From Nigrospora sphaerica (Eukaryota > Ascomycota > Sordariomycetes > Amphisphaeriales > Apiosporaceae), in the NCBI GenBank assembly GCA_018287875.1, contig JAGVVL010000022.1, positions 2,914,001-2,978,000 of the forward strand: DNA of 64,000 nucleotides, given 5' to 3'. Below, one piece after another: positions 24,277-34,917 of this stretch (position 1 is the stretch's first letter; each line of letters starts with the position of its first letter). The translations under genes were made by a program, and so were the position numbers. The notes beneath the pieces are model-generated. The model was not told the origin of the DNA, did not search any database, and saw only the letters and a list, made by a program, of their open reading frames with translations.

Positions 24277-27200
24277 CTAAGCAAAATCCACCTCCCAGTG
24301 AGCGCCAACCCTGACGCCCAGGCGTCCCAGGACCGCGAACGGCGCACGGCCGCCCTCGCCCTTGTAGAAGTCCATGCGGACGTTGTGTGTCTTGCCGTCA
24401 GACGTGACGGGCACCTCCGTCTTGCCCTCCCACGAGCTGGGGGCACCAACCAGGATGATCTTGTCGAAGCTGACGTCGTGGTAACGCTTCATCCACTCAC
24501 CCTCCTTCACGGCCTTGCCGTCATTCTTGACGGCCGACTCCGATGTGAGGAGCAACTGCTTGAACTCGAACACGCGGTGGATGAACTGACCCTTCTCAAA
24601 GTCAAAGCTCTCGCCGTCGTCAACATACAGCTCGCCGCGGGCCGAGCCGTCCTTTCCAATGGCGACAACCAGCGTGTAGTCGTCGTACTTCATCAGCTGC
24701 GTCGATCGTCTCGGCGTGTCGCGACGAGGGAAGATGTGGCCACCCCGCATCAGCACGGGGATGGTCTCCAAGGGAGCCGAGACCGAGACCGACTTGGCCT
24801 TCTGCGTGGAAAGCTTGTTGTACGTGAAGTAATCGTAGTAATGCTCGTCATCGGGAATGTAGACCTCCGTCTCCACTTTGCCCTGCTCGACGATGGGCTT
24901 CACAAGGAGACCGGTCGAGCCGACAAAGAACTGGTCGTCAACAGCGAAGCCGCTCTCCTCGCTCGGGTGCGTCCAGTACATGGGACGGATGATGGGGCTG
25001 CCGTCTTGGTTGGCGTGGAAGAAGGCAGTGTACCACGCCGGCATCAGGCTGTACCGGAGGCGCAGAGCGGCCGTGATAATGGACCGGTGAGGCTCTGTTG
25101 CAACATACGGCTCTCGGCGGCGCGCGTCGATGTGGGCATGGCCACGGAAGAAGGGGTAGAAGGCACCGGCCTGGTACCAACGCGTCTGGAGCTCGAGCTC
25201 GGGGTTGCCGAAGAAACCACCAACGTCGGCGCCCGCGAAGGGAAACCCGGCAATGCCCTGGGCAAGAATCATGGGAACGGCTGCGCCGAGGTGGTCCCAG
25301 CTGGCCTGGTTGTCTCCGGTCCACATGGCGCCCAGGCGTTGCGAGCCGGCGAAGAAGGAGCGCGTCAGGACGAACGGTCGGCGCGTCTCACCCTTCTTGC
25401 GACTCACGAGCGCCTCCCACGTGGCGTTGTGGAAAGTCATGCCGTTGATGTTGTGAACGTCGCGGTGCTCCCAGCCGTCGTGGTGCAAGTTGTCCTTGGG
25501 CATGGTGACCTCAGGCCCGTTGAAAACCGAGGGCTCGTTCATGTCATTCCAGACGTGCGTGTTCTCCATGGTACCCTTGAAGCTGTCGTACTTGAACAGC
25601 GAGGCCCACCACTTAACAGCCGCCGGGTTGAAGGCATCGATCCACATGGACGAGCCTGGCCAGCACCAGCCATCAAAGTCCTTGCCCTCCTTGTTCTTCA
25701 CAGCCAAACCTTTCGACTTCAACTCGGAAATGACGGGGTAGTTGTCCGTGTTCTTGATGTGAGGGTCGATGATAACCACGAGTTGCCGGCCGTGGTCGTC
25801 CAGCTGCTTGCCCATGGCAATGGGGTCCTTGAACATGTCGGGGTCCCAGGTGAAGTACTTCTTCTCGTGGGTGTACTCGATGTCGAGCCAGATGACGTCG
25901 TAGGGGATCTTGAACTTGTCCATCTTGCGGTCGACCTCCTTAACGTCGTCGTCGGAGACGTAGTTCCAGCGGCACTGGTGGTAGCCGAGCGAGAACTCGG
26001 CGGGCATGGCGGTCGAGCCCGTGAGCTCGGCGTAGTTCTTGCTGATGTCCTTGGGGGTGGGGCCGAGGAAGACGAAAACGTCCATCAGACCAGACTCGGA
26101 CATCCAGTGCGTGTGGGTGTTGGTCTTGGCGCCGATGCCGAGGGCCAGGGGGTTCGTCGACTCCCGAGCCTTGGTGACATCGATCCAGGTTTCGGCACCG
26201 TTCAGCCAGAAGACACCCACCGTCGAGTCCTTCCGCTGCGCCTGCATGAAAGGAATGGCGCCATAGAGGGTCATGGGGCTGTCCAGGATGTACTCGAAGA
26301 CGTCGGCATTGTACAGGCGGTACGGCTCGGCATAGTTGCCGTCGCCACCCCGCGTCTCCTTCAGAGACAGCGGGCCGGCGTGCTCGGGGATACCAAACAC
26401 GTGCTCGTAACCCACAAAAGAGATGTCGAGAGCGACACTCTCCGGCCCGCGGGGCTTAGTGTCCGTGTTGCCGCCGAATGTCTCATCCCACCAGGTGCTT
26501 TCGTCCAGGTGGGCGGGGGTCTCGGCTGGCTCCTCTTTCGGTTCCGCCTCGCCCTCGGAAGCTTCGCCTCCTTCCGTAGATCCGGCATCTTCCTTCTTCT
26601 CAGGCTCGGCCTTCTCCACCTTGGGCCTCCAGTGCTCCATGTTCATGAGGCCGCGGTCATTGAAGCGGATTTGTGTGGCGCCATCGCGCTTGAAGTCAAT
26701 GGAGAAAGGCTCGTATCGGATGATGGCCTCGAAGGCACCGTCGGGGCCGTACTGGATGGTGACGCCGTCCTTGCTTTCACCCGCAATCTTGGCGTCGGTG
26801 TCGAGGGTTAGGCCGCCCACGATGGCCCATTTCTCTGCCTCGTTGTAGCGTTCCTTCCTCGCGGTGCTGCCGTGCCGGAGGTCGATGCTCTTGGTCTGTC
26901 GCTTTTCCTCGTCGACCGTGACCCGGGCGGTGCCCGACTTGAGGAACGATACGGTGAGGGGCAGGTTGACGGTGGCTCCCTGTGCATCGACCGTCTTCAG
27001 AATGGTGGCCTGGAACTGGCCGTCCTTCAAGGCGGCCTTTTCAGAGGCCACCTTGTAAGGGGCTTGCCATGATTTGGCCTCGGCGAGGGCATGGTCGGCG
27101 TAGGCTCGGTTCCGCTTACAGAAGCCGGACTGGTGGCACTTCTTGAAATCGTTCTCCTTGACGGTCACTGCGGCAGTGGTTTAGCGTAGTTCGTCGGCGG

Positions 27201-27295
27201 CGTCCAAACTGGCGATCCGTCTTACCGGCCGGCGCAAACAGCGAGCAGAGAATGGAGAGGAGGCAAAGCCACGGCAGCTGGTGGACGCTCCGCAT
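24277..27295 (-). CDS. ER glucosidase II alpha subunit (GH31)
   Basis: Exons 27226-27295 and 24277-27167 with a 58-nt intron give 986 residues, the usual size for the family. A signal peptide is encoded by exon 1 (WLCLLSILCSLFAPAG). Mature landmarks are CHQSGFCKRNR near the start, an acidic Glu/Pro-rich insertion around 220-270, the GH31 barrel with DVIWLDIEYTHEKKYFTW, the nucleophile motif WNDMNEPSVF (Asp about 565), and the MWTGDNQASWDHLG acid/base region. The enzyme trims the second and third glucose from N-glycans in the ER (established for the family). It has no HDEL-type tail, as expected because the beta subunit supplies retention. Divergent from NDK. Confidence 0.95.
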
Positions 27296-28005
27296 CTTGG
27301 TAGCTCCCCAACCCGAGGCGGGAGGGGCAAAAGCCGGCTGTAATTATGTTGCACCGGTTTAGAAATGAAATAAGGAAGAGAGACTATCGGTTCGTTCGAC
27401 TGCGTGTCCCGAATGCAGGCATCTATCTCTCTACCCGCCAATTGACCCCGAATGAGAGCGTGGGATCCGGAGGTGCAGCGGTGAAGATGGCGGACGATCG
27501 AAGGCTTGAGATGGAGAGTTGGACTTCTTAGCTGTCCTTACCCAAAGTGCCTCTAAAAGAGGTACATGTGCTGTTGTACCTCTCCGGACTTGAGCATCAA
27601 GTGGCAAGGGGAAGAAGCTCCCCCAATCAGGCTAATCGGTTCCCCACGTTGACCCTTGGCCTGGGCTCGCCAGGCCGTTGAAGAACAACTGTGCGCCCCT
27701 GGGGACTTCTTGGGTCTCTCCGCCCCCTCCTCCATGAAACTCTGGGTCTCGTCAGAATCCATGGAAGCGGACGGTTCGCAGGGGGTCTCGATTTGTGTTG
27801 TCAAGCCCGCCGAAATGGCGGCGACGACACTGGCTAAGGGATGTATGGCATCTTCCATCCTCCCACCAGTGGGTACCTTGCTGGGTGGCTTTGAGCTATT
27901 TGAGGTTGGGGTTTGTCGTCGATTCATGCAAAAGCAGGAGGGCCCTGATGTAATTTCGAAGCAGCCCGTAGGCCCATGCTGCCATTGTTCATGTAGTTGC
28001 GGTTG

Positions 28006-28036
<31 letters not shown>

Positions 28037-28711
28037 TGCCGCTGCTGCACAAGTAGCCAAGGCTCCAGGTCCGTGGTGAAAAAGTGTTTGCGCGTATCGG
28101 TCAGGGGCGCGTCAACGTGTCTGTCTACCTTCTTTCCCAACCCCCAGTTGCTCCCCTCCACGCTTTCTTTGTCTTTGATGACGTCGAGTAGACGTAGGCT
28201 TGTACAATCAAATCAATAACTTTTTGCCCGAGCCGAGAGAAGGGCGTGCCCGTGTGCCTGCGTGCGAGACGCCATGCCCGAGTCGTCACACAACGTCTTG
28301 CCGCGCCAGGGGAAGAAGGGCGATGTCTTGGGCCGTGGGAATGGGAAGCCCCCCCATAGCGCGCCATTCTCAGACCGCTCCAGAGCTCAGGGCCACGTCG
28401 CCGCCGCCTCTGGTGCTGGTTCTGGTTCTGCTGGTACCCTAGCCGGCGTTGGTGCAGGTGCAGGTGCTGGTACTGATGCTGGTGCAGGGTCCGATGCGCC
28501 AGCGCAGCGCCTCGCAGCCAATCACCAGCCAACGCCCGCCAGACCAGAGCTCCAGCACAGAGCAAAGCCCCGCCAAATAACCCCGCTCCGGCTGCTCTGG
28601 CTGTTCGCCCTCCTGTCGATTTTATTCTGGATTTTCACCAGCTCCCAGTCCCGTTCGCTTCCTCTCGTCATTCCACTTTCTCCCACACCAGAAACACCGG
28701 AACCGCCCAAG
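27296..28711. other. Divergent promoter region, GH31 and NDK
   Basis: This 1.4 kb interval separates two housekeeping genes. It contains a CTG/CAG repeat (28006-28049) and, from 28274, an in-frame upstream extension of NDK that is described in the findings. Confidence 0.5.
28006..28049. repeat. Interrupted CTG/CAG trinucleotide microsatellite
   Basis: The tract is GTTGTTGTTGTTGCTG-like, then a run of CTG units with one CCG interruption. Read on the minus strand it would give a poly-Gln run inside an ATG-less frame. I treat it as a non-coding promoter microsatellite. Confidence 0.7.
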
Positions 28712-29495
28712 ATGTCTACCGAGAGAACGTGAGCTCGCCTTCCCCCCGTCGCCCCCGGGCCATACCCGTGTACTGACACACTGCCCAGCTTCATTGCTAT
28801 CAAGCCCGATGGCGTCCAGCGTGGTCTGGTCGGCCCCATCGTCAGCCGCTTCGAGAACCGCGGGTGAGCTGCCAGAACCCTATCGACAGGGGAACCGTCT
28901 CGTGCTAATTGCCTCCTCTCCAGCTACAAGCTGGTCGCCATCAAGCTGATGACCCCCGGCAAGGAGCACCTCGAGAAGCACTGTAAGCTCCCGGCAAGCT
29001 CTTCTCGAACCGCCGACAACCCGCTAACCAGACCGCCTTCCAGACGCTGATCTCGCCGGCAAGCCCTTCTTCCCCGGTCTGATTGAGTGTACGTTCCCGC
29101 ACTGCCCTGGCTTGCTCTCGCCCCGGACCGTCCAGACTGACAAGAACGTCCAGACATGAACAGCGGCCCCATCTGCGCCATGGTCTGGGAGGGCCGTGAC
29201 GCCGTCAAGACCGGCCGTGTCCTGCTCGGTGCCACCAACCCCCTGGCCTCCGCCCCCGGCACCATCCGGTACGTTCCCATTTCCCCGCTTTAGCTTGCAA
29301 TTGGCGAAGCCCCCTCGAGCCATGACTGACACGATCCTGCACAGTGGCGACTTCGCCATCGACGTCGGCCGGAACGTCTGCCACGGCTCCGACAGCGTCG
29401 AGAACGCCGAGAAGGAGATTGCTCTCTGGTTCAAGGAGGGTGAGCTGGTCAGCTACAAGGCCGCCGCCGCCAACTGGATCTACGAGAAGCCTTAA
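28712..29495 (+). CDS. ndk1: Nucleoside diphosphate kinase
   Basis: Six exons: 28712-28728, 28789-28863, 28924-28982, 29044-29088, 29154-29268, 29345-29495 give 153 residues, the typical length. Signatures are [16 protein letters not shown] at the start, then [23 protein letters not shown], and the active site NVCHGSDS with the phosphohistidine at 117. The enzyme transfers gamma-phosphate between nucleoside triphosphates and diphosphates. The short first exon (MSTERT) is common in fungal NDK genes. An open frame of 146 codons precedes this ATG in phase, so a longer isoform is possible. The usual NDK start is preferred. Confidence 0.95.
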
Positions 29496-29930
29496 ATACT
29501 TGCTCCAATCGCCGGTAAAAAAAAGGAACCTCTAGGAAGCAACGACGAGGTGGAAGAAATATGTGGGTTCGTTGCCACGAACGCCAAGGTTCGCCCTCGG
29601 CAGACATGACCACAGCATAGCTCTCACAATCAAAACGCTGTAGAGGACACTCTTTTTGGACGTGCCGTACCGGCTGTGATATGCCATCCTGCGGGGGTAT
29701 CTGATAGCTATTACGTCCATCCCGTGTGTGATGCCTTTGCCGTAAACAGCTATTGCCTCAATGGGCTGCAGCGTCAAAGTGGGCTTTACGGAGGCGACAA
29801 AACGCAAACCAGGAGTAGCAAGGAGGTTATTTGGTCTACCACCATACCCGGCACTGCGCCCAGCAACGCAGGCATTGGCCTACGTAGGAGATACTTTGTA
29901 TGACTCGTGCCGGGCCTCGCGAGACCCAGG
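29496..29930. other. Convergent 3' region
   Basis: This tail-to-tail interval between NDK and the FAM210-like gene shows no further gene. Confidence 0.5.
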
Positions 29931-30839
29931 CTAGCGGCCGAATACTTTCCTCCTTGACCAGACCATGGCTCTAGCTACGGAGGGCGTAAGCCAGAGACTC
30001 AGGGCGACGCGGGGAATGAGGAGCATTTTCGTGATGGCATAGGCAGCCACTATCTGAATGCCGAGCTTGTAGCCCATTTCCGAGTTGTCCCAGGTAACCT
30101 GGCGCTTGACCGCCTTGGCCGCGTCGAGCGCCTTATCCGTCTTGCTCCGAGGCGCGGCGGCGGCCGAGTCGCCGGCGTCGCCATCGGTATCGGCGTCGGC
30201 GCGGCGCGTCCACCGCGACAGCCAGGACGACTTGGGGCGGGCGGCGGCGTCGCGATCCTGGTCGGCGAGCTCGCGCTCGAGGCGCTCCTCGCCGCGGAGG
30301 GTGTCGGCGTCGGCGTCGAGGCCGAACCAGCCCTTGCGGCGGAAGTAGCGCAGCACGCGGGTGCCGCCGTCCTGCACGTAGGGCGCCCACCAGCCGAAGA
30401 CGTAGGCGGCCGGCACCACGTCGAGGTAGTGGAAGGCGGCCGTGAGCGTGAAGAGGGGCACCACGGCCGTCAGCTCGTGCAGCAGCAGGAAGGCCCCGAC
30501 GTGCGACACGGGCGCCGACCGGAACTGCGCGAGCGGGCCGTGGAAGCGCCGCGGCAGGAACCGCTGCGTACGCTGCAGCACCCGGTCAAGGCGGCTCGCC
30601 GTCTTGGACGCGGCGGCTTCGGTGGCCGCCGCGCCCACCGGCGAGGAGGACGATGACGGCGGAGGGGGGGGAGGAGGCGGGGGTCGCGTGGACTGCGGGC
30701 GGTGCGGGATCCGCGTCGTTCGCGCGGGCCGGCCGATGAGGTGTCGAAGGACGAGGGTCGGTCGGCGGGCGGCCGGGGCGGTCGTGCTCGGCAGCGTCGA
30801 CATGCGCAGCCCGAGGGCGAGGGGCATTGCTGCCGCCAT
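29931..30839 (-). CDS. FAM210/Nat2-like mitochondrial DUF1279 protein
   Basis: A single exon of 302 residues starts at ATG 30839; upstream in-phase codons have no ATG. The first 60 residues are rich in Arg, Ser, Thr and Pro without acidic residues, like a mitochondrial presequence. A poly-Pro tract follows at about 60-75. The DUF1279 core begins at about 105 (FHGPLAQFRSAPVSHVGAFLLLHELTAVVPL) with hydrophobic helices; an Asp-rich variable loop (about 180-240) separates it from the C-terminal helix with GYKLGIQIVAAYAITKMLLIPRVALSLWLTP. DUF1279 proteins include yeast Nat2 and animal FAM210A/B, inner-membrane proteins. The exact role is not established by this sequence. Confidence 0.85.
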   Translation of the reverse strand: MAAAMPLALGLRMSTLPSTTAPAARRPTLVLRHLIGRPARTTRIPHRPQSTRPPPPPPPPPSSSSSPVGAAATEAAASKTASRLDRVLQRTQRFLPRRFHGPLAQFRSAPVSHVGAFLLLHELTAVVPLFTLTAAFHYLDVVPAAYVFGWWAPYVQDGGTRVLRYFRRKGWFGLDADADTLRGEERLERELADQDRDAAARPKSSWLSRWTRRADADTDGDAGDSAAAAPRSKTDKALDAAKAVKRQVTWDNSEMGYKLGIQIVAAYAITKMLLIPRVALSLWLTPSVARAMVWSRRKVFGR

Positions 30840-31335
30840 TGTCGTGGTGGGCACAGAGCAATGGAAAGGCACTGGAATGGGTCAGGCGGGGGAGAGGAGA
30901 GAGGAAAATAAAGTCCCTAAGAGAGGGGCTGGTTCAGTCACGAAGACGGGCAAACCTGAAAGGCCCCATCTGCTTGCTCACGGAGCTTCCATGGCTTCCA
31001 CCGGAGGAGCTCTGACGTTTACGAAAGCTCTTGCAGCTCTTACCATCTATGTACTTACTACAATGTGTGCAGCCTAATCGGTAGGCGCTACCGAGGACCC
31101 CTGACCGAGCTGAGTGCAGGTACTGGCCGAGCAGCGAGCAACCAGTCGCTTCAGAAACGCACCCCAAAGAGAAAAGCCATACGAAAGCGCCCTGTAGCAA
31201 GAATCCTTTTATTTATTTTTAATTTGATTTTACTTTACTTTTAAAAATTCTTTTTAAAAAAAAATCTTGACCACGCTCGCTCATGGCGGCGCCCGTCGTT
31301 TAATCCTCACCTCGTGTTCATCACGAGCCCAGCGT
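30840..31335. other. Intergenic with AT-rich tract
   Basis: This contains the FAM210-like promoter and the 3' side of the Ca3427-like gene. An AT-rich stretch at about 31204-31266 (runs of T and A) stands out against GC-rich surroundings and may be the 3'-end/polyadenylation region of the minus-strand gene. Confidence 0.45.
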
Positions 31336-32369
31336 CTAGGGAAGCTGTTCGCCCAGGCCCGTGGCTAGCATTTGTTCGGCTTGGAAGCCCTTGCCCTCCT
31401 TCAGCACGCCGGCCTTGATCAACGTGGTGATGCAGTTTTTGGTGACCGAGATGTCGACGCCGGCCGTCTGGTCGGCGAACCGCACCGTCTTGAGCCACTC
31501 GGCGGCGTCCTCTTTGGAGTAGTCCAGGTGGTTGCCGATGTACTCGATGGTCTCGTCGTGGTGGTCGTTGAGGTACTTGATGCCGCTGTCGAGCTTCCGG
31601 AACAGGTCCTGCAGGCGGGCGTCCTTGGCCAGCTGCGTGGTCGCGGTCGAGGCCACGATCTGCCAGCTGGGCCAGGGCGTGTAGATATCGCCGACGCGGC
31701 GGATCTCGCCCGAGTCATAGTAGCGCTTGGACGTGAAGTGCTCCCACATGAAGAAGTCGGCGGTGCCGTCGTTGACGGCGGCGCGCAGCTTGTCAAACGT
31801 CTGCAGCACCTTGAAGTCCTTGTACGGGATCTTGTCGGGCGACGTCAGCCAGCCTTGCTGGTCCGCGAGCACGTAGCTCATGACATAGGACCCGGACCCG
31901 ATGCGCGAAACGCCCACTACGGAATCCTTGAGGCTCTCCACCGACTTGATCTCGGGCCGCTGGGCACCCGTAGAGATGGCCCAACCTGGTTGATATCCAC
32001 GCGCATCAGTGTTTCTGCATCTACTTATCTAGAGGGTAGGTACATGGGGGCTGGGGTGCCCGTGGTATGGGCACGGATGGAATGGGCACGTGTGGACTTA
32101 CACAAGGGTGTCTCCACGTAGGTGCCGATGATGCGGTAGCCGCCGTCGCCCTCTACGTCTTCCTTGCCCAAGCCGGCCACCCAGGCCTCCGTCAGGCCGA
32201 TGCCGACGTCGATCTCGTTATTCCGCAGGGCCGTGATCATATGGCCCGTCCCGGACGGGAAGGGCGTCACGTTCGCCTGGAGCCCGAAGTGCTGTTGGGC
32301 GAAGTAGAGTGGGGTCGAAAAGTGCTCCGGCACGAAGCCGATGCGGAGGGCTGACGCGGACTGGCACAT
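31336..32369 (-). CDS. Ca3427-like protein with periplasmic-binding-protein type 2 fold
   Basis: Exons 32102-32369 and 31336-31985 with a 116-nt intron (31986-32101) give 305 residues. The N-terminus has LRIGFVPEHFSTPLYFAQQHFGL, the binding-lobe start of this family, followed by NNEIDVGIGLTEAWVAG. The splice restores ETPLCWAISTGAQ. The second lobe contains SYVMSYVLADQQGW and TADFFMWEHFTSKRYY. The fold is that of ABC-transporter substrate-binding proteins, but fungal members lack transporter partners. There is no signal peptide, so a cytosolic location is likely. The ligand is unknown. The start is the first ATG before the conserved core. Confidence 0.85.
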
Positions 32370-33369
32370 GATTTTTTTTGGCTTTTGCTTTTGTTTTGTC
32401 GGCAGTAGTGCGAGTACTGCTTCTGCTTTAGGTGATGGCTGGAGCTCGTGAATGACAGCAAGGTAAAGGGTTTGTCCGTATGTAGTAGGTAGGCAAGGTA
32501 GACGTAAGGAGTAAAGTCCTGCGGGCACTCCCACACACACTGTCCACGATGCGCTGTTTCTGCAAACGGTGACGAAAGCCGCTCGTGGTTGGGGCTGTTC
32601 GGCTGTACTTATCCCCAGCGGCCTTTCACCAGTGGGAGCCGGGGAATTGTGCGGGCCCGGCGCGTTTGGGGACGACGGTATGAATGACGTGAGGAGTCGA
32701 ACGAGAAAGATACAACGAGTACTAGGGAACGCATAGATGCGTTTTGTGATGGGGGCCACTTCTCCCCCCGGGGCCCATCCTCAGTGGCTGTAAACCCCCC
32801 GCCACTGCTGCTATTAAGTTGGCAGGCTTTGACATGGTGAAGCTTAAACATCCGAGACCACAGACTCAACCACCCATCTACACCTCTAGTGGAAGGTATA
32901 TGTAGGTAGGTACCAGGTAGGTACAGGATATCCACATACCATGATCCATCCATCCGGTTCCGGTATGGGATGTCACTCCCCACGTGGCCCATCCAGGAGG
33001 CACCGAGGAAGTAAATCCGACCTGGCAAGCAGGTAGTAGCCCGGCCGGAACACTACTTGGCCAGATAATAATTACCGAGTCCTCCGGCTGCCGCGAGAAG
33101 ACCACGGTGGCAGGGGACCAAGCAGGAGCGGGGCTGGGCGTAGCACCCAAACGCGACGACATGCTGGTCTCCTGTCATGGTGGGACCGTGATGATCATTC
33201 TTCCCCCCTGTTGCATACATTCAACTGTACTGGTTTGGGGCCTATATATACCGCAGTGCCCAGAGCTTGGGAAACTCTCCGTCTCGGTCGGGAGCACGAG
33301 ACGCTAGTTCACCCTACCAGGCAAGCGCGAGTTTCTCATTCAAGAGCCCTACAACACAGCCGCGCACTG
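32370..33369. other. Intergenic, 1.0 kb
   Basis: Upstream region of the Ca3427-like gene and 3' side of the cupin-like gene. It includes tandem GTAGGTAGGTACC-type motifs (32901-32927). No gene was seen. Confidence 0.5.
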
Positions 33370-34014
33370 CTATCGAACCGGCCCGTTGTAGTACTCGGGA
33401 TAGCTGGTCTCGTACCCCAGCAGGGCGCCGCCGATGATGGGGCCAAGCACGACCATGACGGCCCAGCTCACGTAGTACTTGAGCCAGTTGGGGCCGGGCA
33501 CGGGAATGGCCAGCGGGACGTCGACAGACCAGAGGAAGAGCTCGAGCTGGAACAGGCTCGGGCCGGAGCCGTGGACGCGGCAGTCGTCGAGGTAGCCGAA
33601 GAAGTTGCGGAAGAAGCGGGCCTCGGTCTCGTGGGCGGGCGACTCGGGGTCGAGGCCGATGTCGACGACGAGGGCCTCGTCAACGCTAGCGTTCTCAAAG
33701 TAGTGCACGAGGCCGGCCGGCAGGAAGTTGGGCGCGTCGCCGGCGCGCATCACCGTCCGCCGCGCCGCCGGGTCCAGGCTGCCGGGCTGGTGCCACACGC
33801 CAGCGCCCGCCACCGCCCGGAACCGCTCCGACTGGAACAGGTGCAGGTGCGGCGGCGGCTGGAAGAAGGACCCCGGCGGCACGCTTTGCCGGCACACGTA
33901 CTCGGACCCCGCCGGGAAGAACTCCTGCCACGACTTTCCGTCCTCGTAGAAGATCTTGGCCTGCGACGCCGAGTGCCGCCGCGGCGGGTTGCTGCCGCGC
34001 ATAAAGGCGAACAT
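33370..34014 (-). CDS. Cupin-like protein with C-terminal membrane helix
   Basis: A single exon of 214 residues starts at ATG 34014; codons upstream of it have no in-frame ATG. The sequence looks like one RmlC-type cupin barrel: the region with PPPHLHLFQSERFRAVAGAGVW matches the first cupin motif (clustered His for metal binding) and FLPAGLVHYFENAS the second. The C-terminal 50 residues contain a hydrophobic segment (YYVSWAVMVVLGPIIGGALLG) followed by a short polar tail, suggesting a membrane anchor. The enzymatic activity is not evident. A family of such fungal cupin-like proteins of unknown function exists; substrate is not inferred. Confidence 0.7.
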   Translation of the reverse strand: MFAFMRGSNPPRRHSASQAKIFYEDGKSWQEFFPAGSEYVCRQSVPPGSFFQPPPHLHLFQSERFRAVAGAGVWHQPGSLDPAARRTVMRAGDAPNFLPAGLVHYFENASVDEALVVDIGLDPESPAHETEARFFRNFFGYLDDCRVHGSGPSLFQLELFLWSVDVPLAIPVPGPNWLKYYVSWAVMVVLGPIIGGALLGYETSYPEYYNGPVR

Positions 34015-34502
34015 GGTGGCGGACGGGGTCCTGGAGGTTGCTGGCCGGTGTCCGGATAGCAAAGAAGATGTGGTGGTGCGGACTACGAAGCCGGGAACGC
34101 TTGCCAGCTACACACTGAGTAAACCCAAGCAGTTGAAGATAGGGAGGGTCTACTAAGCTCTCTTCCTGTCCCGTGTCGACGAGTCTTCCCGTCACTATAA
34201 TGTTGTCAGCACCCCGCACTTCACACGACGCCCCACCCAGCACCATCCAGCCTGCGTCTGATGCCACGAGGCTGACCGATTAACACGCGACAGTACTTAC
34301 GTGCATGCACGCAACCCCTTCGAAACGCCAAGGACAAGAAATAGCCGGCTTGTAAGTGCAACCGCAAAAGCATCCGCATCACTAATCACTAATGGTAATG
34401 AACAGATGCGCAATCGTGGATTAGGTACTTTAGGTACTTAGATTAACAACCTCCCCGCGGAATATACATTTACAGGGATGGACAACTCCCCAACGCAAGC
34501 CT
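34015..34502. other. Intergenic
   Basis: Promoter side of the cupin-like gene and 3' side of the small acidic protein gene. Tandem TTAGGTACTT units lie at 34421-34440. No gene was seen. Confidence 0.45.
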
Positions 34503-34917
34503 TTACTCGGGAACCTTCACGTCGGTAGAGCTCGTTCCGTCGTTGGTCGGCAAGCCCTCCTCATCACCCGGCTCGGTGTAGGTGCCACGGGGCTTGCCGG
34601 CGCCGCGCGTGCGCTCCTTAAGGATGTTTCCGCGGTCGATGGCCTCAGTGTCATCGCGAGCTGGTATCCATTAGTAATCCGTCGCCGTTGAACCAATCTG
34701 CTGTTGGCAGAGTTGGTGGCCGGGACATTGGAAGTGAGTGGCGGGTACCAAACATACCCAGTTGCTCGTCCGAGTCGGCCGTTCTGGCATCAACGGGGTC
34801 CTCGATACGCTCCTGGTCGCTGACAACATTGAGAGGCTCTCCTTTGTTCCCAGACCGCGAGACGTAGCTGTTGTCCGTAACCTCACCAGAGGGCGCTTCG
34901 TTCTCGTAAGTCGGCAT
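34503..34917 (-). CDS. Small acidic conserved hypothetical protein
   Basis: Exons 34758-34917 and 34503-34660 with a 97-nt intron (34661-34757, GTATGT..CCAG) give 105 residues. The protein is hydrophilic and probably disordered. It begins MPTYENEAPSGEVTDNSY and ends with an ERTRGAGKPRGTYTEPGDEEGLP block that I associate with a small conserved fungal protein of unknown role. The junction ELG/ARDDTEAIDRGN is in phase. There is no signal peptide or membrane segment. Confidence 0.72.

Noticed and set aside
24298..26811. 837-codon plus-strand frame antisense to the glucosidase II gene
   Set aside because: It mirrors the GC-rich codon structure of the real GH31 exon and has no resemblance to any protein family.
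27553..28161. 202-codon minus-strand frame with a poly-Gln tract
   Set aside because: It begins at GTG, has no resemblance to a family, and owes its length partly to the CAG microsatellite. It lies in a divergent promoter region.
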